A stretch of DNA of 64,000 nucleotides from Phocoena phocoena (GCF_963924675.1 NC_089232.1:47346522-47410521); one strand, 5' to 3'. Positions 1 to 12,632 are shown, counted from the first letter of the stretch. Numbers and translations: made by a program. The notes: generated from the letters alone by a model not told the origin.

Positions 1-89
1 TACTGAGCCTGCGCGTCTGGAGCCTGTGCTCCGCAACGGGAGAGACCACAACAGTGAGAGGCCCGCGTACCACAAAAAAAAAAAAAAAA
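1..89 (+). mobile_element. 3' part of cetacean tRNA-derived SINE (CHR-2 type)
   Basis: The window opens inside the SINE 3' half (tactgagcctgcgcgtctgg onward) and runs through the family end gaggcccgcgtaccac into an A-tail that stops at 89. The copy matches the full SINEs at 14.9, 17.4 and 19.8 kb, so the orientation is clear. Its 5' half and left target-site duplication lie outside the window. The body keeps CpG sites (gcgcgtc, cccgcgtac), which suggests a fairly young copy. Confidence 0.93.
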
Positions 90-2300
90 TCCACTCCCCA
101 TTTTCAAATGGCATAATGGGATCTTGGATTGGCAGAGGCAAAGAGGTGGGCATAGTTATTCTAATGAGAGTAGGGCTGGAGCAACAAATAAATGTCAATA
201 TGTGAAGATTTTTGGTGATGTCTAAGGGATCATAGCAGTGAAATAGATGGGCATCTAGTAAAAAATATTACATGGCTGTATAATCAGGAAGACTCTGAAT
301 CTGGTCTGGATCTCATTTCCCAAACAGCACTAGTTACATATCCAAAGTCATTTAATGAAAAGAAGCTATGTCCCTTTGAAGAAGAATCCTATAAATGTCT
401 AGGTTACTCTCTGTGAATTGTTATATTCCAATGGTCTAAGTCTTGTCAGAATATTTCCTTAAAAGAGAGAGAAAAGTTAATCCATCTTTTACTACAATGT
501 ATTCCGCATACACACAGACTTACACATGCAACGCTTGGTACCATATTCTTCCTTTTTTGTTTAGGGGGCAGTGTTTACCCATTTGAGTATTATGCTCCAA
601 GTTATCTGTTGGAATGCCAGTTTAAATGAGGATCAAAGCAAACCAATGTTCTGCAACAGATTCAGGCTACATACAAACTCTTCTGTTCCTTAGGTCTTGA
701 GATACAGTAAATCCAATGGCATTGAAGAGTTTTTAGCAGACAGGAATGATTTATGTAGCCCCAAAATATAATCACAGTGCCAACCCTAAGGCATTTTAGG
801 AAAGTCATGTCCCCAGATACTATTTATGTTTTGAGAACTTGCTCTTGGGTTCTTGTAGAGATGGAATGCTTCACCACAAAACATGAAGGACTATGCATTC
901 CAGGTATCGCACTATAAACCTGATGTTATCTGATCAGATAAGGCATAAAAATCAAATGTGCATTATCAGAATCCCTAAACAAATGGAAGAAGCACATATT
1001 AAATTGCAGTTGGACAAATGATGAAGACACTGTGAATTGCACGAACAGGAAGATCAGAGTTCTAAGGCATCCATTCTTGCTACATTGATTTATTTCTCTT
1101 AATGCACATCTGTGGTTTCATACTCCATTCCCTATAACTATAGCACTGAGGAAGAAGATACTTGGACATAGTTTTTGCATCGTTGTCCATAGTCTGACAC
1201 AATATGGAAGGACCTTATTTTCTCATTACCACAGCGGTTTTAGATGACACTGAAAGATGATGAAAGGAAATCCTTTAAGTGGGCAGATATTCAAACAATG
1301 TGTCTTGTTCACTTTGCTTTGATGAAAAAAATGATCAGAGGTAATAGGTATATATTAAATTTTGGAGAGTGGCTCATGGTTTGGCTGTATGGCCAAAAAT
1401 ATGTAAAGAAGAGAACATGATTAGAAGATGCTAAAGAAGTTTGAAGAGACACATGGATGGATCTTTCACAATAGGCATAAAATGTAGGATATCTGTGTTC
1501 TCCCCATGTTTACACAGTACCATTAGTGAGGAGGTCTCAAAAGGCAGTAGACAAGATGACCTACCCTGTTTGTATCAGTTAGCCTCTTTCTTAAACACCT
1601 AGGTTTTTGCTCAATGAGCTCATCTACAAAGTCTCCATGGAAGTGAGAATGAAGGGATTATGCTGAGCTAAACAACATGGGCTTCCCCTCATTAAGCTAA
1701 TCTGTTTCTTGCCACTGCTGAGTATCCACCCTACCAACTGCAAAAAACAATAATGAGCCACCGCCAAAATGTCAACCGTCTCAGTAGGAACCAGTCAAGC
1801 ATTTGAAGGCAGCTTATTATATCAGGCTCCTTGGATCCTGCAGGGGGTGGCAATTTGTTCTTACTGGTATAGACACTAATTCTTGATATGGATTTGCCGT
1901 TTTCTGCCACAGACACTTCTGACAGCACCACCATCCAAGGACTTGTGAAATGTCATAAAATACATTCAATGAATTACATACTTTACAAATCTTTTCTTCT
2001 GGGCAAATACTTAATTTCAGAGCAAAGTAACTGTAGCCTTGGGCTCACTGACATGGGACATACTAGTCTAACCAAATAATTGATTAACCCAGAAGCCCTG
2101 GTTTTATCAAATGTTGAAAAGGTCTATCAAAGTCCCTCCAATACTTTGTTACCAATTACCTATATTAAACACCTTTCTCTTGAAATCTTTAGAGTGGTAT
2201 CTGTTATTCTATCTTGCTTTCTTGTTATAGGGTTTGTCTGGTACCTGCTGAATCATTAAGTTCTGGCCACTGCCAAGACCAAGTGTAATTGCCAGACAAC
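90..2300 (+). mobile_element. Decayed ERVL-like endogenous retrovirus internal region (pol remnant)
   Basis: This is an old, inactive retroviral fossil. From about 1100 to 2120 the plus strand resembles the RNase H to integrase part of ERVL-class pol. Recognisable stretches lie around 1570-1640, 1690-1740 and 1850-1950. No frame stays open beyond about 65 codons, with stops and indels throughout, so no protein can be made. The part from 90 to 1100 probably belongs to the same element (gag/pol side), but I am less sure of it. I see no paired LTRs and cannot say where the provirus ended. The SINE at 1-89 lies at its left edge. Family assignment is by recall; a profile search of the translated frames against ERVL pol would settle it. 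Confidence 0.7.
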
Positions 2301-2680
2301 TATAAGGGATATCTCTTACTCCCCCCATTATCTCCAACACTATAGCAGTATGACCAAGACCACCAAACCTGTTGATATTTTGATTAAAATCCTATATTAT
2401 TTAGTAAACCTTGTGGGGCATCAGTCACTGTATATACTCTTATTTTAATCATTTTAACAAATAAATGTGATTTTCTTGCTCATTATTATCTTGTTCATAT
2501 TAGAGGTGGAACATTTTAAAAATATTTTGAATATAGGGAAGTTTGAGGAAAGTATTACTAAAATTTTGTTAAAACTCAGCTTGAGCTTAAAATGGAGAGA
2601 AGATCATCTTGAAATAAGGTGGGACATGGAATAAAGCAGTATGGCTAAGTTGTGGACTGCTTAAAACTAATCCATAAATA
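2301..2680. other. AT-rich spacer, nothing assigned
   Basis: I see no open frame, repeat or RNA gene I can support between the ERVL-like fossil and the MER20-like element. It may hold the unrecognised tail of the retroviral element. Confidence 0.5.
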
Positions 2681-2910
2681 AGTGGTTCCCTATTGGGTTA
2701 TTTTGATCTCCAGGGAACCAGATATCTGGAGACAGTTTTGGTTATCACAACTGGTTTTGGGAAATGTGCCTGGCAACTATTGGTAGAGAGACCAGGGATG
2801 CTTCTCAATATCTTACAACACACAAGACAGCCCCTACTGCCTCCTAAACACAACACAGAATTATCCTACCCAAAATATCAGTAATTCTTAGGATGAAACA
2901 CCTGCTATAA
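2681..2910 (+). mobile_element. MER20-like hAT-Charlie DNA transposon remnant
   Basis: The segment starts agtggttccc and contains the characteristic series ctggagacagttttggttatcac, gaccagggatgcttctcaa and acacaagacagcccc, ending in a run resembling the inverted terminus. MER20 is a non-autonomous element of about 220 bp, and the length here fits. An open frame of 63 codons across it is chance. Strand is nominal because the element has no gene of its own. Confidence 0.72.
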
Positions 2911-3629
2911 GGGAACAAAATTATCTTTTAAAAGACATTCAGTACTGAGAAAAGACAAACATAAATTGAAAACCCAGTTAAGCCCATCCTCCTGTGTATG
3001 TAAGGAATGGGAGAAACCCTGACAGCACAAACACTAAATTAATTACAGTTGTTTCTGGATAGTTTCTCTATATCTTCTTTTAGTCAAGATTTTAAAAAAA
3101 TCTCTTGAAGTCTCATTTTCTTAACTACAAATTGAGGAGACTAGACTCATTTAGATGTTTACATGTTTCCAATAATATTGTTGATAGTGGGCTTGATTTT
3201 TCACAGAAATATTACACGGTTACCCTATATATAAAAGTGATAAAGAGTAGGGAAATATAGAGTGTATATTTTTAAAGGATTACTACAGATAGAGTCTGGT
3301 TAAGCCAGTTAGAGATGTCTTGAAACACAGTGCTAACCAAGGTGGAAACTGACTCACTTTTATTCCTGACTGCATTGCCATGTCAACCAAGTCTATGTTT
3401 ATAATTTCATTAAAATCTGTAGTCTAATGTTTCTTAGCATCATTCTAAAGTCTCAGGAACATCTTTCAATAGTATAGTAGAGCTAAGAGCATGTTTTCTT
3501 TTTGACTTTCAAGCTCTCAGAATACAAATTAAGAGCTATCTTATTAAATTGTTAAGAAGACAGTTTGACATATATATGTGCAAAAACTCTGTGACACTTT
3601 TTTAAGAGAATGAAGTATTGTCATCATTG
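2911..3629. other. Unassigned AT-rich DNA
   Basis: No coding potential, RNA gene or recognised repeat. Only short A/T runs are visible. Confidence 0.5.
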
Positions 3630-3960
3630 CTAGAATATATATTGAGTGCTACATTCTATACAAATGCTGTTTCACAAAATCATCACAGACCTATAAGGTA
3701 GAGGTTATCTTCATATTGAAAGTACAATAAAATAGCTAATTTTACTCAGTGCTTACTGTATGTGGAAACCTATATTAAGCACTTTATAGATATTATTTTA
3801 GTCATTACTTATAACAGACCCTTTCATTTTAAAGTTGAGGAAGCTGAGGCAAAGAAATTTTAACTAGATTGAGAACAAGTTGGTACTAAGTAGTAGAGCT
3901 AGTGATTCAACAAAGGTGGTTTTATACAGAAGTCTATTTGAATCCAGCTGGGCTGCCTAA
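3630..3960 (-). mobile_element. Two MIR-type SINE fragments, antisense
   Basis: Two overlapping patterns typical of the MIR/MIR3 family in antisense occur in tandem. The first (about 3637-3720) has attgagtgctacattctat then a cctataaggtagaggtta core. The second (about 3740-3955) has cagtgcttactgtatgtgg, agcactttatagatatta, then gttgaggaagctgaggcaaag and a tagtagagctagtgattcaa block. MIRs are ancient mammalian tRNA-derived SINEs and the divergence here is high, as expected. Confidence 0.65.
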
Positions 3961-6132
3961 TATAAATTAGAATTTTAATGAGAGGAAAAAAGGAGTTTGT
4001 GAGTATACATTGAATCATTACTTGTTGTAGGCTGTGGAAGGAAAAATAAAAATAAAAATAAATAAAGAAAAGAAATTTCATAGTCAGAAAAAAGCCCTGG
4101 AGCCAATAAGTAGAAAGAGCAGGACATAGAAGGAAGAAGTAAAGGGAAGATGAGATGATTATAATATCTTGTGCTTTCTATGATTCACCCAAATACACTC
4201 CTTTTTTGTAATTTATTTTCATCTGCAAACAATACAATTTTCTGGGAATTATGGTCCTTGTAGGTTGATCAGTGAGGTGGCAAAATGGGTTTATACAACA
4301 GTACACAAGTAGCTGAAACAAAGAGACTAAGGAGTGAATAATTACTGAGCTTACATTGGAACCCTACTAATGTTTCAGTGCACGGACATCATACAGTTAA
4401 TAATAGATGTGTTAACAGGAGTTCTCTACATTTATGTGATACATTAAAAGAAGCTCATTAGGAGACATTATATTGGGCATCACTTTGCAAAAACTACTTC
4501 AAAATATATAAAGAGTGTCTATAAAATAACTTAATCCAAAGTTTTTTTCACAAAAATAGATTTAGGAACTTTATTTTAGCCTTAAAAATATCTAAAGAAA
4601 AAGTATGCTATACCAGGAGTTAAAATTCTAATAATTTTTACCACTCGGAAACAATGAAAAACATTAATTACTAAATACCCTGTCTGCAACAACCAGCTAT
4701 ATATAAAATGACTACATTTCAGGAGCATCAGAGTCCTAATGTTACAATTAGCATTTTGATTACTCCCAAGGCATGATGATTATGTCAGTAACATAGATTG
4801 TACGACCAGCAGTTAGCTTTACCAAGATAGTGATATTGAAAGTCTGAGAACTGCACAGTATAGATTATAGACACCAGGGTATGAATGTTTGGAGATAACT
4901 CCTTAATACTTGAAGTTGCTGATTTAAAGGGTTTAAAGTGTCCTAGGTGAAAAATCCAAAGCGATACCTACTTTATCCAAGTGTGGGCTTTGGTGCAAAG
5001 AAATAGAAGTAGAAGGCCCCAAAGCCTAATCTGCCACTTGCTGGGCCAAACATGTTGCTGGTGCTCCAAACATTTGTACATCTTGTAAGAATTTCCAAAT
5101 GATGGAACATTGACTTTTGTGGTCATATTTCTTGATTTTCTGCAAAATACACACACCATACATGTGTTGTACAGAAACTCTTCTATGTGATAAAACCTCC
5201 ATTAAACTGTATTATCCTTTGTCTTAAATTACTGAAAGTCAATGCAGCTATCAGACTCACAGTGGTGATAAGTTTGCCATCTGTTCAGTTTCTAGGCTGT
5301 GCTGAAAATAAATGGTAATCCAATCATCGTGTTGTTTTCTGCAGAGGATTTTCATGGAAATGTTTGATTTCTAAGTTAGTATAATGGCCTCTCGTGAGGA
5401 AGATTGAAATCCAAAGCACTCTGTCCCTGGATTTGAAATTTTATTATGCAAAATGCAAATTATTTTTAGTCATTCATTAACATATGTGGACTTAAGCAGT
5501 TACAGTTACTTGCTTAGTGATATAAAGTCAAGGACAGCTTCTCCTCTGTCACCTTATTTTGCTCTATATAGTTCTTCTTATTCAATACTGACTTCTGCTT
5601 TGGGACCAATCAGATTTATTTATTGATGCATTATTTAAAAACAATTAAGGCTATGTATTATCCCACTCCTACTTTTTATGCTCCCAGCCAAGATGTTCAC
5701 TTCTTCCCGTGTTATGAATCTGAGAAAAGAGGCTGTTGAAAATTCTCTTACAATCTTCTAATTGAGAGGGGTGAACTGTTACTTATGGGGATAATAGTAT
5801 TCTCCCAGCATCATTAACACTTATTAATAAGATCAGTTATTCACCATCTTTCTTTCTTCCAACTGTTCCAATTAAGTTGAATTCCATTTAATTCTACAGC
5901 CCTACCTTGTTGAAAATTTGGGGCACAATTGCCGATTGTTCTTATTAACAGTTATAAGTTAGGTAGCTGGGATTCTGGCTTTACTTCTATCTGCCTTGTG
6001 ATTTTAGTTAAATTACATAAATATTATGGATGAGCATAATTTATTCACTGTTGGAAATGGAAGTAATGTTCATAACCCATTTCACATAGGGATGTGAGTG
6101 TAATAGAAACCCAAATCTTCAGATTATTCTTA
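3961..6132. other. Unassigned intergenic DNA, about 2.2 kb
   Basis: Open frames are all short (60-63 codons) and lack recognisable motifs. A short A-rich tract lies at 4041-4077 (aaataaaaataaaaat pattern). I recognise no transposon, exon or RNA gene. Ancient repeats too diverged to see by eye are likely. Confidence 0.5.
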
Positions 6133-8454
6133 AAAATTAACATTTATTTTGTTATTGAATGAAAGATTCTTTAAATTCTATAGTGCTTTACAATTTTCAA
6201 ATGTTTTAAACACCTGATTTCATATAATCCCATAATAACCCTTTTTTTCCCCCTGCCCCTATATTTCCTATCTTTCCTTTCCTCTCCCCACTGGTACCAG
6301 TAGTTTGTTCTCTATATCTGTGAGTCTGCTACTTTTTTGTTTTATTCACTAGTTTGTTGTAGTTTTTAGATTCCACATATGAGTGATACCATATAGTATT
6401 TGTTTTTCTGTCTGGCTTATTTCATTTAGCATAATGTCCTCGAAGTTTATCCATGTTGCTGCAAATGGCAAAATTTTATTCTTTTTATGGCTGAGTAGTA
6501 ATCCACTGTATGTATATACCACAGCTTCTTTATCTGTTCATCTGTTGATGGACACTTAGGTTACTTACCTATCTTGGCAATTGTAAATAATGCTGCTGTG
6601 AACATTGGGATGCATGTATCCTTTCCAATTAGTGTTTTCATTTTTTTCAGATATATACCCAGGATTAGAATTGCTGGATCATATGGTAGTTCTGTTTTTA
6701 GTTTTTTGATAAACCTGCATATTGTTTTCCACAGTAGCTGCAGCAATTTACATTCCCACCAACAGTGTATGAGGGTTCCCTTTTCTCCACATCCTCACCA
6801 ACATTCTTTCTTTGTTTTCTTTTTGATGATAGCTATTCTGATAGGTGTGAGATGATAACTTACTGTGATTTGATTTGTATTTCCCTGATGATCAGTGATG
6901 TTGAGCGTCTTTTCATGTGCCTGTTGGCCATTTGCATTTCCTCTTTGGAAAAATGTCTATTAACTTCTGCACATTTTTAATCTTTTTTTTTGATGTTGAG
7001 TTGTGTGAGTTGTTTATATGTGTTGGATATTAATACCTCATCTGTCATATCATTTGCAAATATTTTCTCCCATTCAGTATTGTATTTTCATTTTTTCCAT
7101 GGTTTCCTTTGCTGTGCAGAGCTTTTAAGTTTAATTAGGTCCCATTTGTTTATTTTTGTCTCCTTTGCTTTAAGAGACGGACCCAAAAGAATACTGGTGC
7201 ATTTGTGTCAAAGAACATTCTGCCTATGTTTTCCTCTAAGAGTTTTATAGTATCCAGTCTTACATTTAGGTCTTTAATCCATTTTGAGTTTATTTTTGTA
7301 TATAGTGTTAGAGAATGTTTTATTTTCATTCTTTTGCATGTAGCTGTCCAGTTTCCCAAGCACCAGTTATTGAAGGGACTGATTTTTCTCCATTGTATAT
7401 TCTTGCCTCCTTTGTCATAGATTAGGTGACCATAAGTGCATTATTTCTGGGCTTCTATCCTGTTCCATTGATCTATGTGTCTGTTTTTGTGCCAGTACCA
7501 TGTTGTTTTGATGACTATAGCTTTGTAGTAAAGTCTGAAGCCAATATGATACACCACATTAACAAATTGAAGAATAAAACCCATATGATCATCTCAACAG
7601 ATGCAGTAAAAGCTTTTGATAATGTTCAACATCCATTTATGATAAAAAAATTCTCCTGAAAGTAGTCATACAGGGAACATATCCCAACATGATAAAGGCC
7701 ATATATGACAAACCCACAGCTAACTTCATGCCCAGTGGTGAAAAGCTGAAAGCATTTCCTCCAGGATCAAGAACAAGGCAAGGCTGTCCACTCTTGCCAC
7801 CTTTTTTCAGCATAATTTTGGAAGTCCTGGCCACAACAAACAGAGAAGAAAAAGAAATAAAGGGAATCCGAGTGGGAAAAGAAGAAGTATAACTGTCACT
7901 GTTTGCAGATGACAGGGTACTATACATAGGAAATCCTGAAGACATCACAAGAAAACTAATAGAGCTCATCAGTGAATTCAGTGAAGTTGCAGGGTACAAA
8001 ATTAATATGCAGAAATCTGTTGCATTTCTGTATACTAACAATAAACTATCAGAAAGAGAAATTAAGGGAAAAATCCCATTTACCATTGCATCAAAAGAAT
8101 AAAACACCTAGGAATAAACCTGCCTAAGGAGGTAAAAGATCTGTACTCTGAAAATGTAAGATGCTGATGAAAGAAATTGAAGATGACACAAACAGATAGA
8201 TAGACCATGTTCTTGGATTGGAATAAATAATATCATTAAAATGGCCAAACTACCCAAGGCAATCTACAGATTCAGTGCAATCCCTATCAAAATACCAATA
8301 TAATTTTTCACAGAACTAGAACAAATAATTTTAAAATTTGTATGGAAACACAAAATACCCTGAATGACCAAAACAATCTTGAGAAAGAACAGAGCTGGAA
8401 GAATCATGCTCCCTGACTTCAGACTATACTACAGAAAATTAACATTTATTTTGT
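6133..8454 (-). mobile_element. 5'-truncated L1 with inverted 5' part, flanked by a 20-bp TSD
   Basis: The 3' half (about 6241-7535) is in minus orientation: 3' UTR, then the ORF2 C-terminus. From about 7536 to 8434 the orientation switches to plus and carries the preceding ORF2 reverse-transcriptase part, including FADD (DNA near 7905). The two halves share about 16 bp around cttcagactatactac at their former junction. This is the arrangement made by twin priming. A perfect 20-bp direct repeat starting aaaattaacattt lies at 6133-6152 and 8435-8454. The right copy touches L1 sequence directly. The left copy is separated from the L1 3' end by about 88 bp that are not L1 (see findings). Frames are broken by stops, so the element is dead. 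Confidence 0.88.
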
Positions 8455-8604
8455 ACTCTTTTAAGTTTCAAAATGACTGTTGAATACTGTTTGTTCCAAA
8501 ATTTATCTACATGCAAACGACTTACTCAGTTCTACTTCTAATTGAAAACATTCTTAATCAAGTCCTATGATTAGTAAACAGTAAATCACTTAATTGTGTA
8601 GTGT

Positions 8605-9037
8605 TGTTATGGGCTGTATTTTGTTCCCCAGAATTCATATGTCGAAGCTGTAACCCCCCAGTGTGACGGTATTTGTAGATAAGGCCTTTGAGACAGTAAT
8701 TAAGGTTAAGTGAAGGCATAAGTACGGGTCCCAAATCTGATGGGATTGGTCTCCTAATAAGAAGAGGAAGAGACACCCTACTATTTTCTTTCTCCACTGG
8801 CACACAACAGAGGAAAGGCCGTGTGAGGATGCAACAATAAGGTGGCTCTCTATAAGCTAGGAAGAGAGCACTCACCAGAAAGCAACCAAATGGCACCTGA
8901 TTCTGGGACTTCTGCCCTCCAGAACTTGAGGGCAGAAAATTAATTTCTATAAGAAAATTAATTTCTGTTGTTTAAGCTATCAGTCTGTGGTATAAGGTAT
9001 CCAATATTGTTGTTACAGCCCACACAAACTAATATAA
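8605..9037 (+). mobile_element. MLT1-like solo LTR (ERVL-MaLR)
   Basis: The segment starts tgttatgggctgtattttgt, carries aattcatatgtcgaagctgtaa, a gaggaagagacacc block and cctccagaactt, then aatttctgttgtttaagc (the region of the poly-A signal). It ends with a cacaaactaatata terminus. The start, end and internal order fit MLT1 LTRs of about 400 bp. Inside it, agaaaattaatttct is repeated at 8934-8948 and 8952-8966, a small local duplication. No internal retroviral region is attached, so it is a solo LTR. An antisense 112-codon frame across it is not a gene. Confidence 0.78.
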
Positions 9038-10049
9038 GTATGAAACTTACAAATATATCTAGAAATTGATAAAAAAAAAAAACTCAACAGTCACTTAAAA
9101 TACATTTGAAGTTTTATTAAATGATGGAATGATACCATACACTTCCAAAATTTTACTCTATTAATATTTTAATACATTACATGATGGTTTGCATAAACAC
9201 CTGGAAATATGTGAGCTCCTTTGAGTAGATAACTTTTAGAAATGTTAAGATGATCTTTTGAAAAATAGACTTAGGCAATTCTATTTTGCTGCCTAATATT
9301 CAAGGCCAATTTGTCTATATGGCTTTGATCCTAGGTTCATTTTATGAAATATATTCAAGGCTGATTTTTTCATCTTATTACAGTAACTTGTAACAACCAC
9401 CCAGCTTCTGCATCTTTCATCTACTGATGATTTTTAAAGACTGAAATCATGTTTGATAATGGAACATTGAGAATGAGCTTACTCACATTTGAATTTAAAT
9501 ATCAAAATAAATACTATGCAAAATAGAATCATTAGAAAGCAATGAAATTTTTTTCAAATGCTGCTGCATTGTCTCAAACAGTTTTGAAGCTTACTTTTGG
9601 AGTCTTTCTCAGAGATAATGCACAAATACTTATATCACTTATTTATTTTTCTTCCTTTCTCCTGTTTTCTTTTCAACATGTCACCTCTACCTTTCCTTCG
9701 TTTTTGTTTTCTGTTAATACTGACTTGTGATTGAAAAAAGTTATTAGATTAAAAACAGACTAATTTTAGAGTCATTCTGAGGCTGAATATCTAAGGAAAT
9801 CTTTATCTGGGACACCTTAGAAGCAGATAGACAAAATTTTCTATTTTAGCTCTTCTCTAGAATAAAGATTGTAGCCATTAGTAAATGAGATTAGGCAGTT
9901 ATTAAAGAAAGAAAGAAAATAGACATTCCTCTAATACCAATGGATAGACTGAAGCCTAAATTGGCAAAAAGGAGAATTTGAGAGATGTTGTATTTCCTGG
10001 TATCTCCAAACACTTATGGAATCTCCATCTGCAGTGACTTCTGACGTTA
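9038..10049. other. Unassigned AT-rich DNA
   Basis: One 62-codon hydrophobic frame at 9542-9730 has no recognisable feature and looks like chance in T-rich sequence. No repeat or RNA gene recognised. Confidence 0.5.
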
Positions 10050-10488
10050 ATTACGAAGAGGTAGGCCAAACTTCACAGGTTGAGGGAATAATCCTCTATG
10101 AGACTGCCCTTACTCCAGACATCAGCCACCGGTTTGGAGGTCCCGAAGCCACCTTCACTTCTCACTTCTCACTTCTCACTAGCTGGATACAAATTTAGGG
10201 GTTCCTTTTACCCCCTCAGATTTGATAATTCACTAGAATGACTCAGAAAATTTAGTCAAGTACTATACTTATAATTACAGTTTCATTATAACAAAGGGAT
10301 ACAAATGAAGAGGTATAGGAAGGTCCCAAAAGTGAAGCTTGCACTGTTCTCAGGGATGTATTACCCTTTTAGCATGTAGATGTGTGACAATATGCAGATT
10401 ATTTTCAACCAAAACGTCTCACCCAAATCTCCATGTCCAGAGATTTTACTGAGACTTCAGTATGTAAGCACCATTGATGGAATCATTG
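10050..10488 (-). mobile_element. Unnamed LTR-like repeat, segment A (split by L1)
   Basis: This part carries cactagaatgactcagaaaa, a tatacttataattacag block and catgtccagagattttac. It continues after the L1 at 12361. I recognise it as a common mammalian LTR-type repeat, but I cannot give the family name with confidence. Minus orientation is inferred from memory of the element's start near the 12.6-kb side. A short tandem of cacttct occurs at about 10158-10180. The left boundary is uncertain. Confidence 0.6.
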
Positions 10489-10566
10489 GCCATATGTTTT
10501 GTTTGTTTGTTTGTTTAATTTTTATTGAAAAATAGTTGATTTACAATGTTGTGTACAGTGATTTAG

Positions 10567-10625
<59 letters not shown>

Positions 10626-12373
10626 TATATATAAAGTAAAAGAATATGTATATATATATATTCTTTTCCACTATAGGTGGAAAGACAAGACATTGAGTAC
10701 AGTTCCCTGTGCAATAGAGAGTAGGTCTTTGTTGGTTATCTGTTTTATATATAGTAGTGTGTATATTTTAATCCCAAACTCCAAATTTATCCCTCCCCAC
10801 GGTTCCTCTTTGGTAACTATAAGTTTGTTTTCTGTGTCTGTGAGTGTGGTTCTGTTTTGTAAATACATTTGTATCATTTTTTAAGATTCCATATATAAGC
10901 AATATCATATATTTGTATTTCTCTGTCTGACTTACTTCACTTAGTATGATGATCTCTAGGTCCATCCATGTTGTTGCAAATGGCATTATTTCATTATCTT
11001 TTATGGCTGAATAGTATTCCATTGTATATATGTACCACATCTTGTTTAGTTTTTCATTCATCATTGGACACTTAGGTTGCTTTCATGTCTTGGCTATTGT
11101 AAATACTGCTTCTGTGAACCTTGGGGTGCATGTATCTTTTCGAATTAGAGTTTTCTCCAAATATATTCCCAAGAGTGGGATTGCTGCATCATATGGTAGT
11201 TCTATTTTTAGTTTCTTAATGAACCTTCATACTGTTCTCCATAGTTGCTGCACCAATTTACATTCCCACCAATAGTGTAGGAGGATTCCTTTTTCTACAC
11301 ACCCTCTCTAGCATCTATTATTTGTAGACTTTATGATGATGGCAATTCTGACCAGTGTTAGGTGATACGTCATTGTAGTTTTGATTTGTATTTATCTAAT
11401 AATTAGCAATGTTGAGCATCTTTAGGAATAAACCTAAAGGCAAAGGACCTGTACTCCAAAAAAATATAAGATGATGATGAAAGAAACTGAAGACAATGCA
11501 AACAGATGGGAAGAAACATTATGTTGGTGGATTGAAAGAAAAAATATTGTTAAAATGACCATACTACCCAAGGCAATCTATAGATTTAGTGTAATCCCTA
11601 TCAAATAGCCAGTGGTGTTTTTCACAGAAGTAGAATAAAAAAAAATTTTTAATTTGTATGGTAACAGAAAAGACCCTAAATAGCCAAAGCAATCTAGAGA
11701 AAGAAAAATGGAGCTGGAGGAATCATGCTCCCTGACTTCAGACTATATTACAAAGCTACAGTCATCAAAACAGTATGGTACTGGCACAAAAGAAACCTAT
11801 AGATCAATGGAAAGTGAGAGAAAGTCCAGAAATAAACCCATGCATTTATGGTCAATTAATCTACAACAAAGGAGGCAAGAATATACAATGGAGAAAAGAC
11901 AGTACTTTCAATAAGTGGGGCTGGGAAAACAGGACAGCTACATGTAAAAGTATGAAATTAGAACGTTCTGTAGCACCATATACAAAAATAAACTCAAAAT
12001 GGATTGAAGACCTAAGTATAAGACCAGATACTATAAAACTCTTCGAGGAAAACAGGCTGAATCCTCTTTAACATAAATCAAAGCAACATATTTTTGGATC
12101 TGTCTCCTTGAGTAATGGAAACAAAAGCAAAAATAAACAAATGGGACCTAATTAAATTTAAAAGCTTTTGCACAGCGAAGGAAAGCATGAACAAACCAAA
12201 CATACAATCTAGAGAATGGGCGAAAATATTTGAAAGTGATGCGACTGACAAGAGATTAATTTCCAAAATATACTAACAGCTCATACAGCTCAATATCAAA
12301 AAAACAAACAACCCAGTCAAAAAATAGGCAGAAGATCTAAATAGACATTTCTCCAAAGAAGCCATGTGGTTTG
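10489..12373 (-). mobile_element. 5'-inverted, truncated L1 inserted in the LTR-like repeat
   Basis: Minus-oriented 3' end (about 10502-11422) covers the 3' UTR with an embedded TA/CA tract and the ORF2 C-terminus. It is followed by a plus-oriented piece (about 11423-12360) of the preceding ORF2 region, ending at ctccaaagaag. Putting the two pieces in L1 order leaves about 30 bp missing at the junction, typical of twin priming. The target-site duplication is gccatatgttttg (10489-10501) and gccatgtggtttg (12361-12373), 11 of 13 matching. The tail has become a (TTTG)n run on the plus strand at about 10497-10515. Frames are broken. Confidence 0.87.
10568..10660. repeat. (TA)n-(CA)n microsatellite
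   Basis: An uninterrupted TA tract of about 44 bp (10568-10611) passes into CA repeats (to about 10625). Further short TA runs follow to 10660. It sits in the L1 3' UTR, so it expanded after that insertion. Confidence 0.95.
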
Positions 12374-12632
12374 GATTAATCTTCAGTCTCCCTTCCCTCC
12401 CTACAGGCTAATATTATGGGACTCATATCCCCAACCCTCTAATCACATGGTTAGTCATTCATGGTAAACGGGTCCCTTCCTGATTCACCTCATTAGTATA
12501 AATTATCAGGTGTGGTCTTAGGAGCCCACCATAAGTAACAAAAGCACTCCTATCACTCGGAAAATTCCAAAGGTTTAGATGTTACCTCCCAGGAACCTGG
12601 AACAAAGTTCAACCAAATTCTTTATTACACAC
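12361..12632 (-). mobile_element. Unnamed LTR-like repeat, segment B
   Basis: This continues segment A across the L1. It has ccaaccctctaatcacatgg, a cctcattagtataaa block, taacaaaagcactcctatca and a degenerate aaccaaattctttattacac end. The order of blocks is the same as in intact copies I remember. The first 13 bp are the right target-site duplication of the L1. Confidence 0.62.

Noticed and set aside
7637..8107. 156-codon minus-strand frame
   Set aside because: It is the antisense of an L1 ORF2 piece that lies in plus orientation.
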